NCBI RefSeq assembly: GCF_027107535.1
Contig: NZ_CP114283.1
Location: 1,860,001 to 1,924,000, forward strand
Length of the DNA stretch: 64,000 bases
Direction of reading: 5' to 3'
DNA from: Streptomyces aurantiacus
GTDB lineage: Bacteria > Actinomycetota > Actinomycetes > Streptomycetales > Streptomycetaceae
A program made the translations under genes and the position numbers. Shown here one piece after another: positions 41,262 to 50,162 of this stretch. Position 1 is the first letter of the stretch. The number at the start of each line of letters is the position of its first letter. Under the pieces are notes generated by a model that saw only the letters and a list, made by a program, of their open reading frames with translations, made no database searches and was not told the DNA's origin.

Positions 41262-42902
41262 GTGTCCAAGGGCTGGCAGATGGACGTCAACGGCAAGCGG
41301 ACAGACGCGACCGTGCTGCTCGTCGACGACGTGGCGGCCGGCCGGTATGCCATGGCCGCCCTGCTGCGCCGGGCCGGCCACCAGGTGGTCCCGGTCGCCT
41401 CCGGCCACGAGGCGCTCGTCGAACTCGACGCACGACTGCGCCGGGGAACGCTGCCCGACGTGGCCCTCGTCGACGTGACCCTGCCGGACATGAGCGGCTT
41501 TGAACTGTGCCGCAGGCTCAAGGCCCGGCCGCACATGGCAGGCCTGCCCGTCGTGCACTTCTCCGCCTCGCCCGTGGCCCCGGGCGACCGCTGCCGGGGA
41601 CTGGACGCGGGCGGGGAGGCGTTCGTGACGGTGCCCGCGGAGCCCGAGGAGATCGACGCGGTCGTCCGGGCCGCGGTGCGCGCCGCACGGCTGCGGGCCG
41701 ACGACCAGACGCTGGCACGGCGGCTGACGCTCCTGTCGGAGACCATCGTCACCATCCAGGCGGCCCGTTCCCTCCAGGAGCTCGCCGACGCCGCCGCCAA
41801 CGGCACCGCACGGCTCACCGGCGGCCCCGCCGCCGTCTTCTTCCTCGGCCCGGACGACGTGCTGTACCACGGCGTCTCACGGGACCGCACCTCGCTCGCA
41901 CCGCCGGACGAGGGCGCCCACCGGACCGTGGCCGGGCTGCTCCGGCGCCTCACCCGCGGGCAGGCCGGGGTGCGGATCACCACGGTGGCCGCCCCGCTGT
42001 GGCCCGCCGGTTTCTTCCGGCCCGGCGTGCAGCACGACGCCCGCCTGGTGCTGAACCTCACCCAGGACGGCAAGGCCTCGGTGTGCCTGGCCACGCCCAC
42101 CCGTGGTGTGCGCAGGGTCAATCCGGAGGAGGAGACGTTGGTGGCCCGGCTCGCCCAGGCCACCGCCCTGGCCGCCGAACCACTGCTCATGTACCAGGTC
42201 GAACGGCATGTCGCCCTCACCCTCCAGCACAGCTTCCTGCCCCAGCCGCACCGGCTGCCGGAACTGCCGGGCCTCGACGTCGCGGTCCGCTACGTGCCCG
42301 CGTCGCAGGAGACCGAGATCGGCGGCGACTTCTACGCCGCGCTGCGCACCCGTGACGGCGTGCTCGCCGCGGTGGGCGACGTCGTCGGACACTCGCTGGA
42401 GGCGGCCACCGTCATGGTCGAGATCCGGCACGCGCTGCGCGCCTACTGCGTCGACGAGAGCGACCCGGCCGTGCTCGCCGAGCGCCTCGACAGGATGCTC
42501 CAGCACTACCATCCCGAAGTCACCGCCACCGTCTGCCTGGCCCTGATCGACCCCGCCACCGGGCGTGTGCTCGTCGCGAACGCAGGCCACATCCCGCCGC
42601 TGATCATCGGGGACGGCGGCGCCGACTACGCCAAGGCCGCCGGCCCGCTGCTCGGGGTGGGGCTGCCCCACCCGGCGCCGACCGAGCTGTTCCTCGCAGC
42701 GGGCGACCGGCTCCTCATGGTCACCGACGGCCTGATCGAGACTCGGGGTACGGACCTCGCGACCTCGATGGACCATCTCCGCGCGGCCTCCGCCGGAGCC
42801 CTGCCGGGGCTGGACGCACTCTGCGACACGCTCCTCGACTGTTTCGGCCGTGAGCGGGAGGACGACATCGCGCTTCTCGCGCTGAGGCTGTCGTCGGGCT
42901 GA
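41262..42902 (+). CDS. REC-GAF-SpoIIE PP2C-type phosphatase
   Basis: The 546-residue regulator has three parts: a receiver domain (about 16-130; phosphoacceptor Asp71 in DVALVDVTLPDMSG), a GAF-like sensor region (about 150-320) and a SpoIIE/PP2C phosphatase domain with EIGGDFYAAL, VGDVVGHSLEAATVM, ANAGHIPPLII and DDIALLAL. SpoIIE phosphatases usually dephosphorylate anti-sigma-factor antagonists. The receiver lacks the conserved Lys (FVTVP where FLTKP is usual; Val124), so its signalling may be atypical. No kinase or anti-sigma partner is adjacent. An ATG at 41280 is an equally possible start. Confidence 0.88.
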   Translation: MSKGWQMDVNGKRTDATVLLVDDVAAGRYAMAALLRRAGHQVVPVASGHEALVELDARLRRGTLPDVALVDVTLPDMSGFELCRRLKARPHMAGLPVVHFSASPVAPGDRCRGLDAGGEAFVTVPAEPEEIDAVVRAAVRAARLRADDQTLARRLTLLSETIVTIQAARSLQELADAAANGTARLTGGPAAVFFLGPDDVLYHGVSRDRTSLAPPDEGAHRTVAGLLRRLTRGQAGVRITTVAAPLWPAGFFRPGVQHDARLVLNLTQDGKASVCLATPTRGVRRVNPEEETLVARLAQATALAAEPLLMYQVERHVALTLQHSFLPQPHRLPELPGLDVAVRYVPASQETEIGGDFYAALRTRDGVLAAVGDVVGHSLEAATVMVEIRHALRAYCVDESDPAVLAERLDRMLQHYHPEVTATVCLALIDPATGRVLVANAGHIPPLIIGDGGADYAKAAGPLLGVGLPHPAPTELFLAAGDRLLMVTDGLIETRGTDLATSMDHLRAASAGALPGLDALCDTLLDCFGREREDDIALLALRLSSG

Positions 42903-42943
42903 GGCTAGGGTGGGACTCCTGTTGTCCTAGAACAGGAGTGCCC

Positions 42944-43300
42944 ATGCCGCAGATCACCGTCGACTATTCCACGTCGCTCGCCGACACCTTCGACCGGCGG
43001 GGATTCGCCGTCGCGCTGCACGCCATGGTGGTGGACACGGCCGCCGCGAAGAGCGATGCCTGCAAGACGCGGTTCCGGCCGGTCGAGGACGTCGTCGTCG
43101 GCTCGGAGGTGTCGGGGCATGCGCTGGTGCACGTCACGCTGGCGCTGCTCGCCGGGCGCACGGTCGAGACCAAGGCCGCGCTGACCGAGCGGACGCTCGG
43201 GCTGGTGCGGGCCCATGTGAAGCCGGCGGAGGGGGTCGCGCTGCACGCCTCCGCCGAGGTGCGGGATCTGGACGCGTCGTACGAGAAGTTCGTGGACTGA
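42944..43300 (+). CDS. 5-carboxymethyl-2-hydroxymuconate delta-isomerase family protein
   Basis: The 118-residue tautomerase-superfamily protein begins MPQITVDYS, leaving Pro as residue 1 after Met removal, the catalytic base of this superfamily. The rest (ALHAMVVDTAAAKSDACKTRFRPVEDVVVG...HVTLALLAGRTVETKAALTERTL) matches the CHMI family. No other homoprotocatechuate-pathway gene is nearby, so the physiological substrate is uncertain. AGGAG lies 5 nt before the ATG at 42944, which decides the start over a GTG six bases upstream. Confidence 0.85.
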   Translation: MPQITVDYSTSLADTFDRRGFAVALHAMVVDTAAAKSDACKTRFRPVEDVVVGSEVSGHALVHVTLALLAGRTVETKAALTERTLGLVRAHVKPAEGVALHASAEVRDLDASYEKFVD

Positions 43301-43342
43301 CGTCCGGGAGGCCCGGGTTCACGGTGCGGGTGGGCGGGGCCG

Positions 43343-43371
43343 GTCGCGCGGTTTCCCGCGCCCCTGAAAGG
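43343..43371. repeat. Dispersed intergenic repeat, copy D (reverse orientation)
   Basis: GTCGCGCGGTTTCCCGCGCC then CCTGAAAGG matches the reverse complement of copies A and B with one or two differences. It lies between the isomerase and the convergent TetR gene. Confidence 0.55.
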
Positions 43372-43418
43372 ATCGCGCCGTTCCCGCGCCCTGTCGGGGG
43401 CGCGTCGTCCGGGCTCGG

Positions 43419-44135
43419 TCAGGACGCGAGTGAGACCAGGCGGCCCATCAGGTCCGCGAAAGGGCCCTCGGGGGGTTCTTCCGCCAGGACGCCTCGCAGG
43501 ATCGCTGCCATCTCCGGGTCGTACGCGGCGCTCACCGCGGCCAGGGCCGCGAAGTCGTGGACCAGTTGGGCCTCCAGCTCGCCGCGCGGGATGCGGCGGC
43601 CGTCCAGCCAGATCAGGGCGGTCGCCTCGGCCAGTGATATCCACGACCGGATGACCAGTTCGAGACGGGCCGGCGGCCGGTCGACGCGCAGATGGGCCAG
43701 GATCTGGACGTACGCGGCCTGACGAACGCCGTCGATGAGGGCGTTCGTGCGGGTGACCGTCTTCATCGAGGGGACCCCGCCCGCGGAGACCGCCGGGCCG
43801 CCGCGCATCAGCGCCGCGAAACCGGGACCGTGCTCGTCCACGAAGTCGAAGAAACGCCGCATGACCCGCAGCAGCCGGGCGCCCAGCGGGCCTTCCCTGG
43901 GCTCGATGAAACGTTCCGCCAGATCGTCCGAGGCGCGCTTCAACGCCGCCTCGTACAGGCTGAGTTTGCCGGGGAAGTAGTGGTAGACCAGCGGTCGTGA
44001 GATGCCCGCGGCGGAGGCTATCTCGTCGATGGAGACGTCTTCCGGCGAGCGTCGGCTGAACAGGTCGAGGGCGACGCCGATCAACTGCTGTCGCCGCTCC
44101 TCGACGCCCATCCTGCGACGCACCCCGGTTGTCAT
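43419..44135 (-). CDS. TetR/AcrR family transcriptional regulator
   Basis: The 238-residue protein has an N-terminal TetR helix-turn-helix (VSIDEIASAAGISRPLVYHYFPGKLSLYEAAL, about residues 34-65) and a C-terminal ligand domain (VMRRFFDFVDEHGPGFAALMRGGP). AAGGTG lies 5 nt before the ATG, and TTACCGATCGGATCC just upstream may include an autoregulatory operator. The neighbours do not suggest a target. Confidence 0.88.
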   Translation of the reverse strand: MTTGVRRRMGVEERRQQLIGVALDLFSRRSPEDVSIDEIASAAGISRPLVYHYFPGKLSLYEAALKRASDDLAERFIEPREGPLGARLLRVMRRFFDFVDEHGPGFAALMRGGPAVSAGGVPSMKTVTRTNALIDGVRQAAYVQILAHLRVDRPPARLELVIRSWISLAEATALIWLDGRRIPRGELEAQLVHDFAALAAVSAAYDPEMAAILRGVLAEEPPEGPFADLMGRLVSLAS

Positions 44136-44251
44136 ACGAACACCTTACCGATCGGATCCGGCCGCGAACGGACCGGTGCCGGAGGGATGTTCGCCGGCCC
44201 CGGCCGCCCGCCCCGGCCGCCTGCTCCGGCCGCCTGCTCCGGCCGCCCGGC

Positions 44252-46186
44252 TCAGCGGAGCCCGGCGATCTGCCGTCCGCCGTCCAGCGTCCCCTCCAGG
44301 CCCGCTTGGGCGCCCTGCTCGGTCCGTACGTCGAGGAGGTTCCCGCGGGCGGTTCCTCTCACCCCGCCCGACGCACGGATCGACGCCGTGTCCTTGCTTC
44401 CGGCGGCGAGGAGATACCAGTCACCCGTGGCGGACTTCCACAGCACGCCCGCCAGGACATGGGGGTCCTTCGCACTGCAGGCGGCCACGTTCTCCGCTTT
44501 CGCCACGACCGCGCCGTACGGCTGGCCGGGAGCGTGGAACTGGGCGAGCACCCGGGGGCCCCCGCCGCGCCAGGTGTCGGCCCGGGTGCACAGCCAGTCG
44601 GCGGTGCCGCTCGTGTCGGGGAGGGGCTGGCGGGCGTACTGCCAGGAGTTCACCGAGCGGACCCCCTGGCCGCGGACGTCCGCGAGGGAGCAGGCGAGCG
44701 GCGCCCAGGTCGCCGCCGAGGCGTCGTGGGGCCGCCCGGGGTGTCCCGAGGTGAGCCGGGCCGGTGTCAGCTCCCCGAGGTCGGTCGTCAGGCGGGTGTC
44801 CGTCCGGTCCGTCAGCTCCAGCGCGTTCCAGGAGCGGCACGCGCCGGTCTGCTGGGCCGGACTGGCGAACGGCTCGGTGACCCCGTCGGCCGTGCGCGCC
44901 AGCCGGGTCGTACCGGCGCCGGACTTCAGCAGGTCGCGCACGGCGGCGGTACGCACCCAGGGGGCCGTCAGATAGCGGACGTTGCCGTCGGCGCGGCCCA
45001 GGACCACCGCGCTCGCGTCCGACCCCGTGGCGCCGTCGACCCGGGCGAAGTCGAGGGCGGCGCCCTGGGTGCCGTCCTTCGGCTCGGCGTACCGCACGAT
45101 GCGCAGCCCGTCGTGGAGGAGCACGACCCGGCTCTGGTCGACCTCGCCCGCGAACAGCAGCTGGGGCGGTCCCGGTGGGGCGCCCGCCGGGGTGCCCGGG
45201 GTGGCCGAAACCTGTACGGACCCGCCGGGGCGGGCCCAGACGGCGAGCGCGCGGCGCAGCAGAGCCTTGTCGCCGGTGAGTCCGCCGCGCGCGGGCCACA
45301 CGGAGAAGTCGGTGCGCGCGGACGACTGCCACGCGACCGCCGGGACCCGTGTGAGTCTGCCGGGGTCCAGGGCGGCCTGGGCCGACGGGTTCCGTGCGTA
45401 CGGGGGCGCGGCCGCCCCGTCGGGTCCCCAGCCCTCGCCGGGCAGGCCGAGGAGCGCCCCGCAGACCGCCACCGCGGCGGCCGCCGCGATCGCCGCCTTC
45501 GTGTGCTGGCGGCGCCGCATCAGATCGGTGGGCCGGGCGTGCAGGGAGCACGGGTCGAACTCGGGGGACACCAGCAGCTCGTGCCGTGCGTCCACGCCGT
45601 CCGCCTCGGCGAGGGCGGCGGCCGGGTCGTCCTCGCCGGCCGCGGCCAGCACCTTGCGCACGTCCGCGTCGGCCAGCCGCTCCAGTCCACGCAGGACGTA
45701 GGCGGCACGGGCCGGGGCGGACAGGCCCGACAGGCTCTGGTCCAGGGCGAGTTCGTCGGCTCCGCCCGACCGCGGGAAGAGCCGCAGACCCCACACCTGG
45801 GGGAGCAGCGGCGGCAGCTGCGCCCGCTTGGGCCAGGCCCGGAAGGTCAGCGGCCGGCCGGCCTCCAGCGCCGAACGCAGCACGCGAAGGCGCACGTACG
45901 CGTATCCGGGATCGCCGTCGCGGCCCGGGGCGGCGCCCTTCTGGGCCGGGACGACCGTGGCGTCACCGGAGATCCGGCCGCGGGGCAGGGTGCGCTGGGT
46001 GAGCGCGTGCGCGGTGAGCACCCGGCGGTTGCGGCCGAGGCTCGGCGGCAGTACCAGATAGGCGAGCCGGACGAGCCGCGGGTAGTGCTCGACGAGCGAG
46101 GCCTCGGCCTGCTCTACGTCGACCACCGGTCCGCAGGCGGCGGCTGATGCGGGGCTGGGGCGCGGGGCGACATCCTGTGACTGCAC
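44252..46186 (-). CDS. Membrane protein with sigma-factor-like N-terminal region
   Basis: The 644-residue protein has three parts. Residues about 28-65 (AEASLVEHYPRLVRLAYLVLP) resemble sigma region 2, and about 148-185 (LDQSLSGLSAPARAAYVLRGLERLADADVRKVLAAAG) resemble ECF sigma region 4, with weak match to the DNA-contacting part. A single membrane segment lies at about 229-249 (TKAAIAAAAAVAVCGALLGL). Residues 250-644 are a probable extracellular domain with Trp, Cys and repeated beta-like stretches. Function unknown; the N-terminus may be a degenerate sigma factor. The GTG start at 46186 lacks a strong ribosome site. A TPR gene lies 82 bp upstream in the same direction. Confidence 0.75.
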   Translation of the reverse strand: MQSQDVAPRPSPASAAACGPVVDVEQAEASLVEHYPRLVRLAYLVLPPSLGRNRRVLTAHALTQRTLPRGRISGDATVVPAQKGAAPGRDGDPGYAYVRLRVLRSALEAGRPLTFRAWPKRAQLPPLLPQVWGLRLFPRSGGADELALDQSLSGLSAPARAAYVLRGLERLADADVRKVLAAAGEDDPAAALAEADGVDARHELLVSPEFDPCSLHARPTDLMRRRQHTKAAIAAAAAVAVCGALLGLPGEGWGPDGAAAPPYARNPSAQAALDPGRLTRVPAVAWQSSARTDFSVWPARGGLTGDKALLRRALAVWARPGGSVQVSATPGTPAGAPPGPPQLLFAGEVDQSRVVLLHDGLRIVRYAEPKDGTQGAALDFARVDGATGSDASAVVLGRADGNVRYLTAPWVRTAAVRDLLKSGAGTTRLARTADGVTEPFASPAQQTGACRSWNALELTDRTDTRLTTDLGELTPARLTSGHPGRPHDASAATWAPLACSLADVRGQGVRSVNSWQYARQPLPDTSGTADWLCTRADTWRGGGPRVLAQFHAPGQPYGAVVAKAENVAACSAKDPHVLAGVLWKSATGDWYLLAAGSKDTASIRASGGVRGTARGNLLDVRTEQGAQAGLEGTLDGGRQIAGLR

Positions 46187-46268
46187 GTTCAGCAGAACGA
46201 GCGAATCGGCGGTTGGTCACCTGGACTGCCCCGAGTCCGCGGGGAGTTGCTCCGGAACCGGGCCGGAA

Positions 46269-46784
46269 CTACTTCTCCGGCGCCACGAGCAGACGCGCGT
46301 AGTTCGCCATCGAGCGCTGGTAGCGCGGCAGGTGCGGGGCGAGTGCGCCCAGTGCGAGGGAGAGTCCCTCGCGCTCGCGGCCCAGGCTCGCCAGGCACAG
46401 CGCGAGCGTGGCCCGCACGGCGTCGTCCAACTCGTCGGAGGGGCCGTCGAGTTCGGGTGTGAGGAGCTTGACGCCCTCCTCCGCCTGTCCGATGTTCCGC
46501 AGCGAACTGGAAAGCTGGATCTTCGCGCGCCGCCCGCGGTATCCGTCGAGCCCGCGCGCCAGGGCCTCCCGGTACAGCGGCACGGCCTTGTCCGAGTGGC
46601 CGGTCGAGTCCCAGGCGCAGGCCTGCTCGAAGGGGCCGACCGGACTGTCGGCGGGCAGTTCGGCGACGAGCCCGTCGATCACCGCGCGGAAGTCGGCCGC
46701 CCGGTCCTGCATGTGGTCGTCGAAGCCGGCCCAGGCGGCCGCCACGCGCTCTTCCCAGTCCGCTGCCGCGGTCTCTGCCGTCAT
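46269..46784 (-). CDS. Small TPR-repeat protein
   Basis: This 171-residue soluble protein is made of helical tetratricopeptide-like repeats (SPVGPFEQACAWDSTGHSDKAVPLYREALARGLDGYRGRRAKIQLSSSLRNIGQAEEGVKLL). The pattern fits the TPR_5 group of bacterial adaptor proteins. It is probably cytoplasmic and mediates protein contacts; the partner is unknown. It may be co-transcribed with the sigma-like membrane protein gene downstream. Confidence 0.8.
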   Translation of the reverse strand: MTAETAAADWEERVAAAWAGFDDHMQDRAADFRAVIDGLVAELPADSPVGPFEQACAWDSTGHSDKAVPLYREALARGLDGYRGRRAKIQLSSSLRNIGQAEEGVKLLTPELDGPSDELDDAVRATLALCLASLGREREGLSLALGALAPHLPRYQRSMANYARLLVAPEK

Positions 46785-47100
46785 GGGGTCAGCCTCGCAC
46801 GGGTGTGCCCGCGACCCGCACCGGTTTTACGCGATCATCGCCGAGGGCCGCCTCCTCGACGGCCGGTGTGGCCCACGTCACTGCGCCGTGCCCCGCGGTG
46901 CCGGTAGGACGGAACCGTTCACCTGTGCCGTCATGCTGGGCGGGACCGAGACGGAAGAGGATCGCATGCCCGTACGGCAGCCGATTGAGCGCGGAGCATG
47001 CCGGAGCCGTATCGAAGGCGGGGCCCTTCTGCCGGGGCTCTCGACGGCGTGGGCCGGGACCCAGTCTCCCAGGCCGGAACCGACCCGGAGGTACGTACGA
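46785..47100. other. Gene-free divergent region
   Basis: These 316 bases separate the divergent TPR and lipoprotein genes. Reading frames here have no start, ribosome site or family resemblance, so only promoters are expected. No clear operator was seen. Confidence 0.4.
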
Positions 47101-47553
47101 ATGAGTGTGACGAGGAAGAGGCTCGCGGCCGGTACGGCCGGGGCGGCCCTGGCACTGCTGGCGGTGACCGGCTGCGGTTCCGGGGACGGCGGGGCGAAGG
47201 TACCCGCGACCGCGTCCGGGAGCCTGGAGCACATCGCGAGCGAGGCGGGCTGCAAGCCGAACATGCAGACGGACGCGGACACGATCCGCCAGGCCATCTG
47301 CAAGAGCTCCGACGGCAAGTACGTCCTCGCGACGTTCGCCACCGACCGCGGGCAGCGCGAGTGGCTGAACGAGGCGAAGGACTACGGCGGCTACTACCTC
47401 GTCGGCCGCAAGTGGGTCGCCGTCGGCAAGGAGAAGACGGTCACGGCGCTCCGTGACCAGCTCGGCGGGACCATGGAGGAGGGCTCCGAGCACATGAACC
47501 CCGGAGGCAGCCACAACAGCGGCGGGCACAAGAGCGGCAGCCACAAGAGCTGA
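47101..47553 (+). CDS. Small lipoprotein with Gly/His/Ser tail
   Basis: The 150-residue protein has a lipoprotein signal (MSVTRKRLAAGTAGAALALL, lipobox VTGC, Cys25). The mature part contains two cysteines (EAGCKPNM, QAICKSSDG) and WLNEAKDYGGYYLVGRKWVAVG, followed by a low-complexity tail of G, S, H, N and K (NPGGSHNSGGHKSGSHKS). It is probably surface-anchored; the function is unknown. The His-containing tail could bind metal. A strong terminator follows. Confidence 0.75.
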   Translation: MSVTRKRLAAGTAGAALALLAVTGCGSGDGGAKVPATASGSLEHIASEAGCKPNMQTDADTIRQAICKSSDGKYVLATFATDRGQREWLNEAKDYGGYYLVGRKWVAVGKEKTVTALRDQLGGTMEEGSEHMNPGGSHNSGGHKSGSHKS

Positions 47554-47610
47554 CCTCGTCACGACAGCGGCCACGCCACGGCCGACCGCGCGGGTCGGGA
47601 AGACGGACGA

Positions 47611-47642
47611 AAGCCGGCGGTGGGAGATCCCACCGCCGGCTT
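47611..47642. terminator. Bidirectional terminator
   Basis: AAGCCGGCGGTGGGA and its exact complement (15 bp, very short loop) lie between the lipoprotein gene and the convergent DUF1996 gene, with AGACGGACGA on one side. Confidence 0.85.
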
Positions 47643-47663
47643 CCTACTGCTCACTGCCTGGTG

Positions 47664-49226
47664 CTACTGGCAGTCCTGGCCGCTGTTGATGCAGTCGACG
47701 ACCTCGTTCATCGTGTTCTCGTCGAAGAAGTTGATGAAGTCGTTGTGGTCGGTGATCGCCTTGTGCAGCTGGTCCGGGAAGCCGTCCACCGCGAACGGGT
47801 TCACGACCTGTCCGTTCTCGATCTGCGGCGCCGGAACGTCGTAGACCAGACGGGCCTGGAGCTGGGGGATGGCCTGGAAGCCGTTGGCGCAGGTGCCGTC
47901 CTCCTGCACGAAGGCCACGTGCGTGCGGTGGTTGGCGCTGTCGATGTTCTGGCCGTCCCAGCAGCTCTGGAAGAAGGACGTCCGCACCACCGAGCTGCCC
48001 TCGGGGCAGATCGGGTACTTGTCCGTCAGCTGCCGGTCCTCGAAGCCGGTGCAGCTCCAGTTCGTGTTGGCGTTGGCCAGGCCGTTGGTGAAGGCCTTGG
48101 CGTCACCGGTGATGATGCGCAGGGCCTGCGGCATCGCGACGACATCGCCCGCCTTGTTGCCGACGAACTTCAGCTCCGCCGCGCTGGCTTCGAGGATCTT
48201 GCCGATGTTGCCTTCCGCACCGCCACCGAGGTCGTTCGCGTCGAACTCGGCCGTACCATCCTGCAGACGCAGCACCGGCCAGTAGTACGACGACTTGTCG
48301 CCCTGGTTCTGGCAGCTGGTGTCGGCCTGGAGGAACTCCTGGTCGCTGGTGAAGGCGTTGTTGTCCTGGTTGCCGACGTAGTCGTGCGTGTGCTGCGCAC
48401 CGTTGTCGACACCCGGAGCGACGATGATGTTGTCCGAGTTGTGGTTGTCGTTCCCGTTGGTGCCACAGCTGGTGGTGAAGGTACCCGTCGAACCACCGTC
48501 ACCGTTCGCCGGGAGCCCGTTTCCACCTACACCCTTGGCGCCGCCGTTCGGCTGAACCTGGGTGATGTCCTGGAAGTCGGCTGCCACCGGGCCGTTGATG
48601 ACCTGGTCGCCGTCGCCACCCTGGTCGCCGTTGCCCCCCTGGTCCTGACCGCCGTTGTCGCCCTGGTCCTGGCCGCCGTCATTGCCCTGGTCCTGGCCGC
48701 CGTTACCGTTCTGGCCGCCGTTGTTCTGGCCTTGGCCTTCACCGGCGTTGATCTGGTCTGCCCCCATGCCCTGGCACTCGGCGAGCTGGTCGGCGCCCTG
48801 CGGAGCCTTGCCACCGGCTCGCTTGATGTTGATGTTGATGCGGTCGATCGTGGCCACCCGCTTGGACTTCAGCGGGCCGAGGATGGCGTTGTTGACGAAG
48901 CCGGTATCCCCCGCCTGAGCCTGGCGTGTGTCCGCAAGACGCTTATAGGCCTCCGTGACCTGTTGGTCGAGCTGCGCCAGCTCCTTGTCGACACCGGCGC
49001 GCGCACCCTTGGGGACATCGGTCAGTTGCTGTCCGACGTCCGGGCATTTGATCGTGGCCACAGATGCGGCGTTCGTCTGTGCGTTCCGCGTCGAGTTCTT
49101 GCCCTCGCCCGCGGAAGCGTAGATGTTGGCCGCAAGCAGACCGCCGCCACCCAGTGCGAGAGCCGCCGATGCGGCTATCGCCCGGTTGGCGAGCGTGGAG
49201 CGGCGTTTACGGTTCGTGCGTCCCAT
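47664..49226 (-). CDS. DUF1996 secreted protein with Gly/Asn/Gln/Asp-rich linker
   Basis: The 520-residue exported protein has a signal or anchor (basic [15 protein letters not shown], then [18 protein letters not shown]), a helical N-terminal region (about 60-145) and a low-complexity linker of about 55 residues made of QDQG/GNGG repeats. A DUF1996 domain follows ([37 protein letters not shown] ... [23 protein letters not shown]). DUF1996 is common in secreted fungal and actinobacterial proteins, and its activity is not known. GAGGAG lies 4 nt before the ATG at 49226. Confidence 0.88.
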   Translation of the reverse strand: MGRTNRKRRSTLANRAIAASAALALGGGGLLAANIYASAGEGKNSTRNAQTNAASVATIKCPDVGQQLTDVPKGARAGVDKELAQLDQQVTEAYKRLADTRQAQAGDTGFVNNAILGPLKSKRVATIDRININIKRAGGKAPQGADQLAECQGMGADQINAGEGQGQNNGGQNGNGGQDQGNDGGQDQGDNGGQDQGGNGDQGGDGDQVINGPVAADFQDITQVQPNGGAKGVGGNGLPANGDGGSTGTFTTSCGTNGNDNHNSDNIIVAPGVDNGAQHTHDYVGNQDNNAFTSDQEFLQADTSCQNQGDKSSYYWPVLRLQDGTAEFDANDLGGGAEGNIGKILEASAAELKFVGNKAGDVVAMPQALRIITGDAKAFTNGLANANTNWSCTGFEDRQLTDKYPICPEGSSVVRTSFFQSCWDGQNIDSANHRTHVAFVQEDGTCANGFQAIPQLQARLVYDVPAPQIENGQVVNPFAVDGFPDQLHKAITDHNDFINFFDENTMNEVVDCINSGQDCQ

Positions 49227-49508
49227 GGAACTCCTCTGGCTTCCTTGCGGGGGCATCGAGGCGCCCGGCAGGAGGTGAAGCGGCTCCGTTCAATACGGAG
49301 GAGGTTCATGGGGCGTTCAGAGGCCTCGGAAATTACTGGGGCTTCTGAGGTGCAATTCCGGCGCAAGGGGCTCAGAAGCCCCTGAAACAACGGCAGTTGC
49401 GGCGCGAATTTTGAATATCATTCAGCGGAAACGGAACGCGGGACCGGTCTTCCGGCCGGCCCGTGCGCGACCGTCGCCGATCTCCGCCGGCCTTTCTTCC
49501 GGGGCCTT

Positions 49509-50162
49509 TCAGCGGCCCTGGTCCAAATAGGCGAGAACCGCCAGAACGCGCCGGTTGTCATCGTCCGAGACGTCCAGGTCCAACTTCGCGAAGATGTTGG
49601 ACGTGTGCTTGGCGATCGCCCGCTCCGTGACCACGAGTTGGCCCGCGATCGCCGCATTCGACCTGCCCTGCGCCATCAGTTCCAAAACCTCCAGCTCGCG
49701 CGGGGTCAGCCGGCCCAGCGGCCGGTCGTCGGCCTGGCGCCGCGACAACAACTGCTGGATGACCTGCGGATCCATCGCCGTACCGCCCGCCGCCACCCGG
49801 CGCACCGCGTCGATGAACTGCTCGGCGTCGAACACCCGGTCCTTGAGCAGGTATCCGATCCCGCCGGCCCCGTCGGCGAGCAGCTCACGCGCGTACAACT
49901 GCTCGACGTGCTGCGACAGCACGAGCACCGGCAGCCCGGGTCTGGCCCGGCGGGCCGCGAGCGCGCACTGCAGACCCTCGTCGGTGTGCGAGGGCGGCAG
50001 CCGTACGTCGACCACGGCGACGTCCGGTGCCAACTCGGCGAAGGCCCGGGTCAGTTCGGGTCCGCTCTCGACGGCGGCGGCGATCTCGAAGTCGAACGCC
50101 TCCAGCATCCGCACCAGGCCGTCACGCAGCAGGAACAGGTCTTCGGCTAGGACAACTCGCAA
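49509..50162 (-). CDS. Response regulator, NarL/LuxR type
   Basis: The 217-residue regulator has a receiver domain (MRVVLAEDLFLLRDGL; phosphoacceptor Asp52 in VAVVDVRLPPSHTD; Lys107 in GYLLKDRV) and a C-terminal LuxR helix-turn-helix (LTPRELEVLELMAQGRSNAAIAGQLVVTERAIAKHTSNIF). Its start overlaps the end of the upstream histidine kinase gene by 16 bp, so the pair is a two-component system translated together. Targets are unknown; no repeat or operator points to one. Confidence 0.93.
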   Translation of the reverse strand: MRVVLAEDLFLLRDGLVRMLEAFDFEIAAAVESGPELTRAFAELAPDVAVVDVRLPPSHTDEGLQCALAARRARPGLPVLVLSQHVEQLYARELLADGAGGIGYLLKDRVFDAEQFIDAVRRVAAGGTAMDPQVIQQLLSRRQADDRPLGRLTPRELEVLELMAQGRSNAAIAGQLVVTERAIAKHTSNIFAKLDLDVSDDDNRRVLAVLAYLDQGR

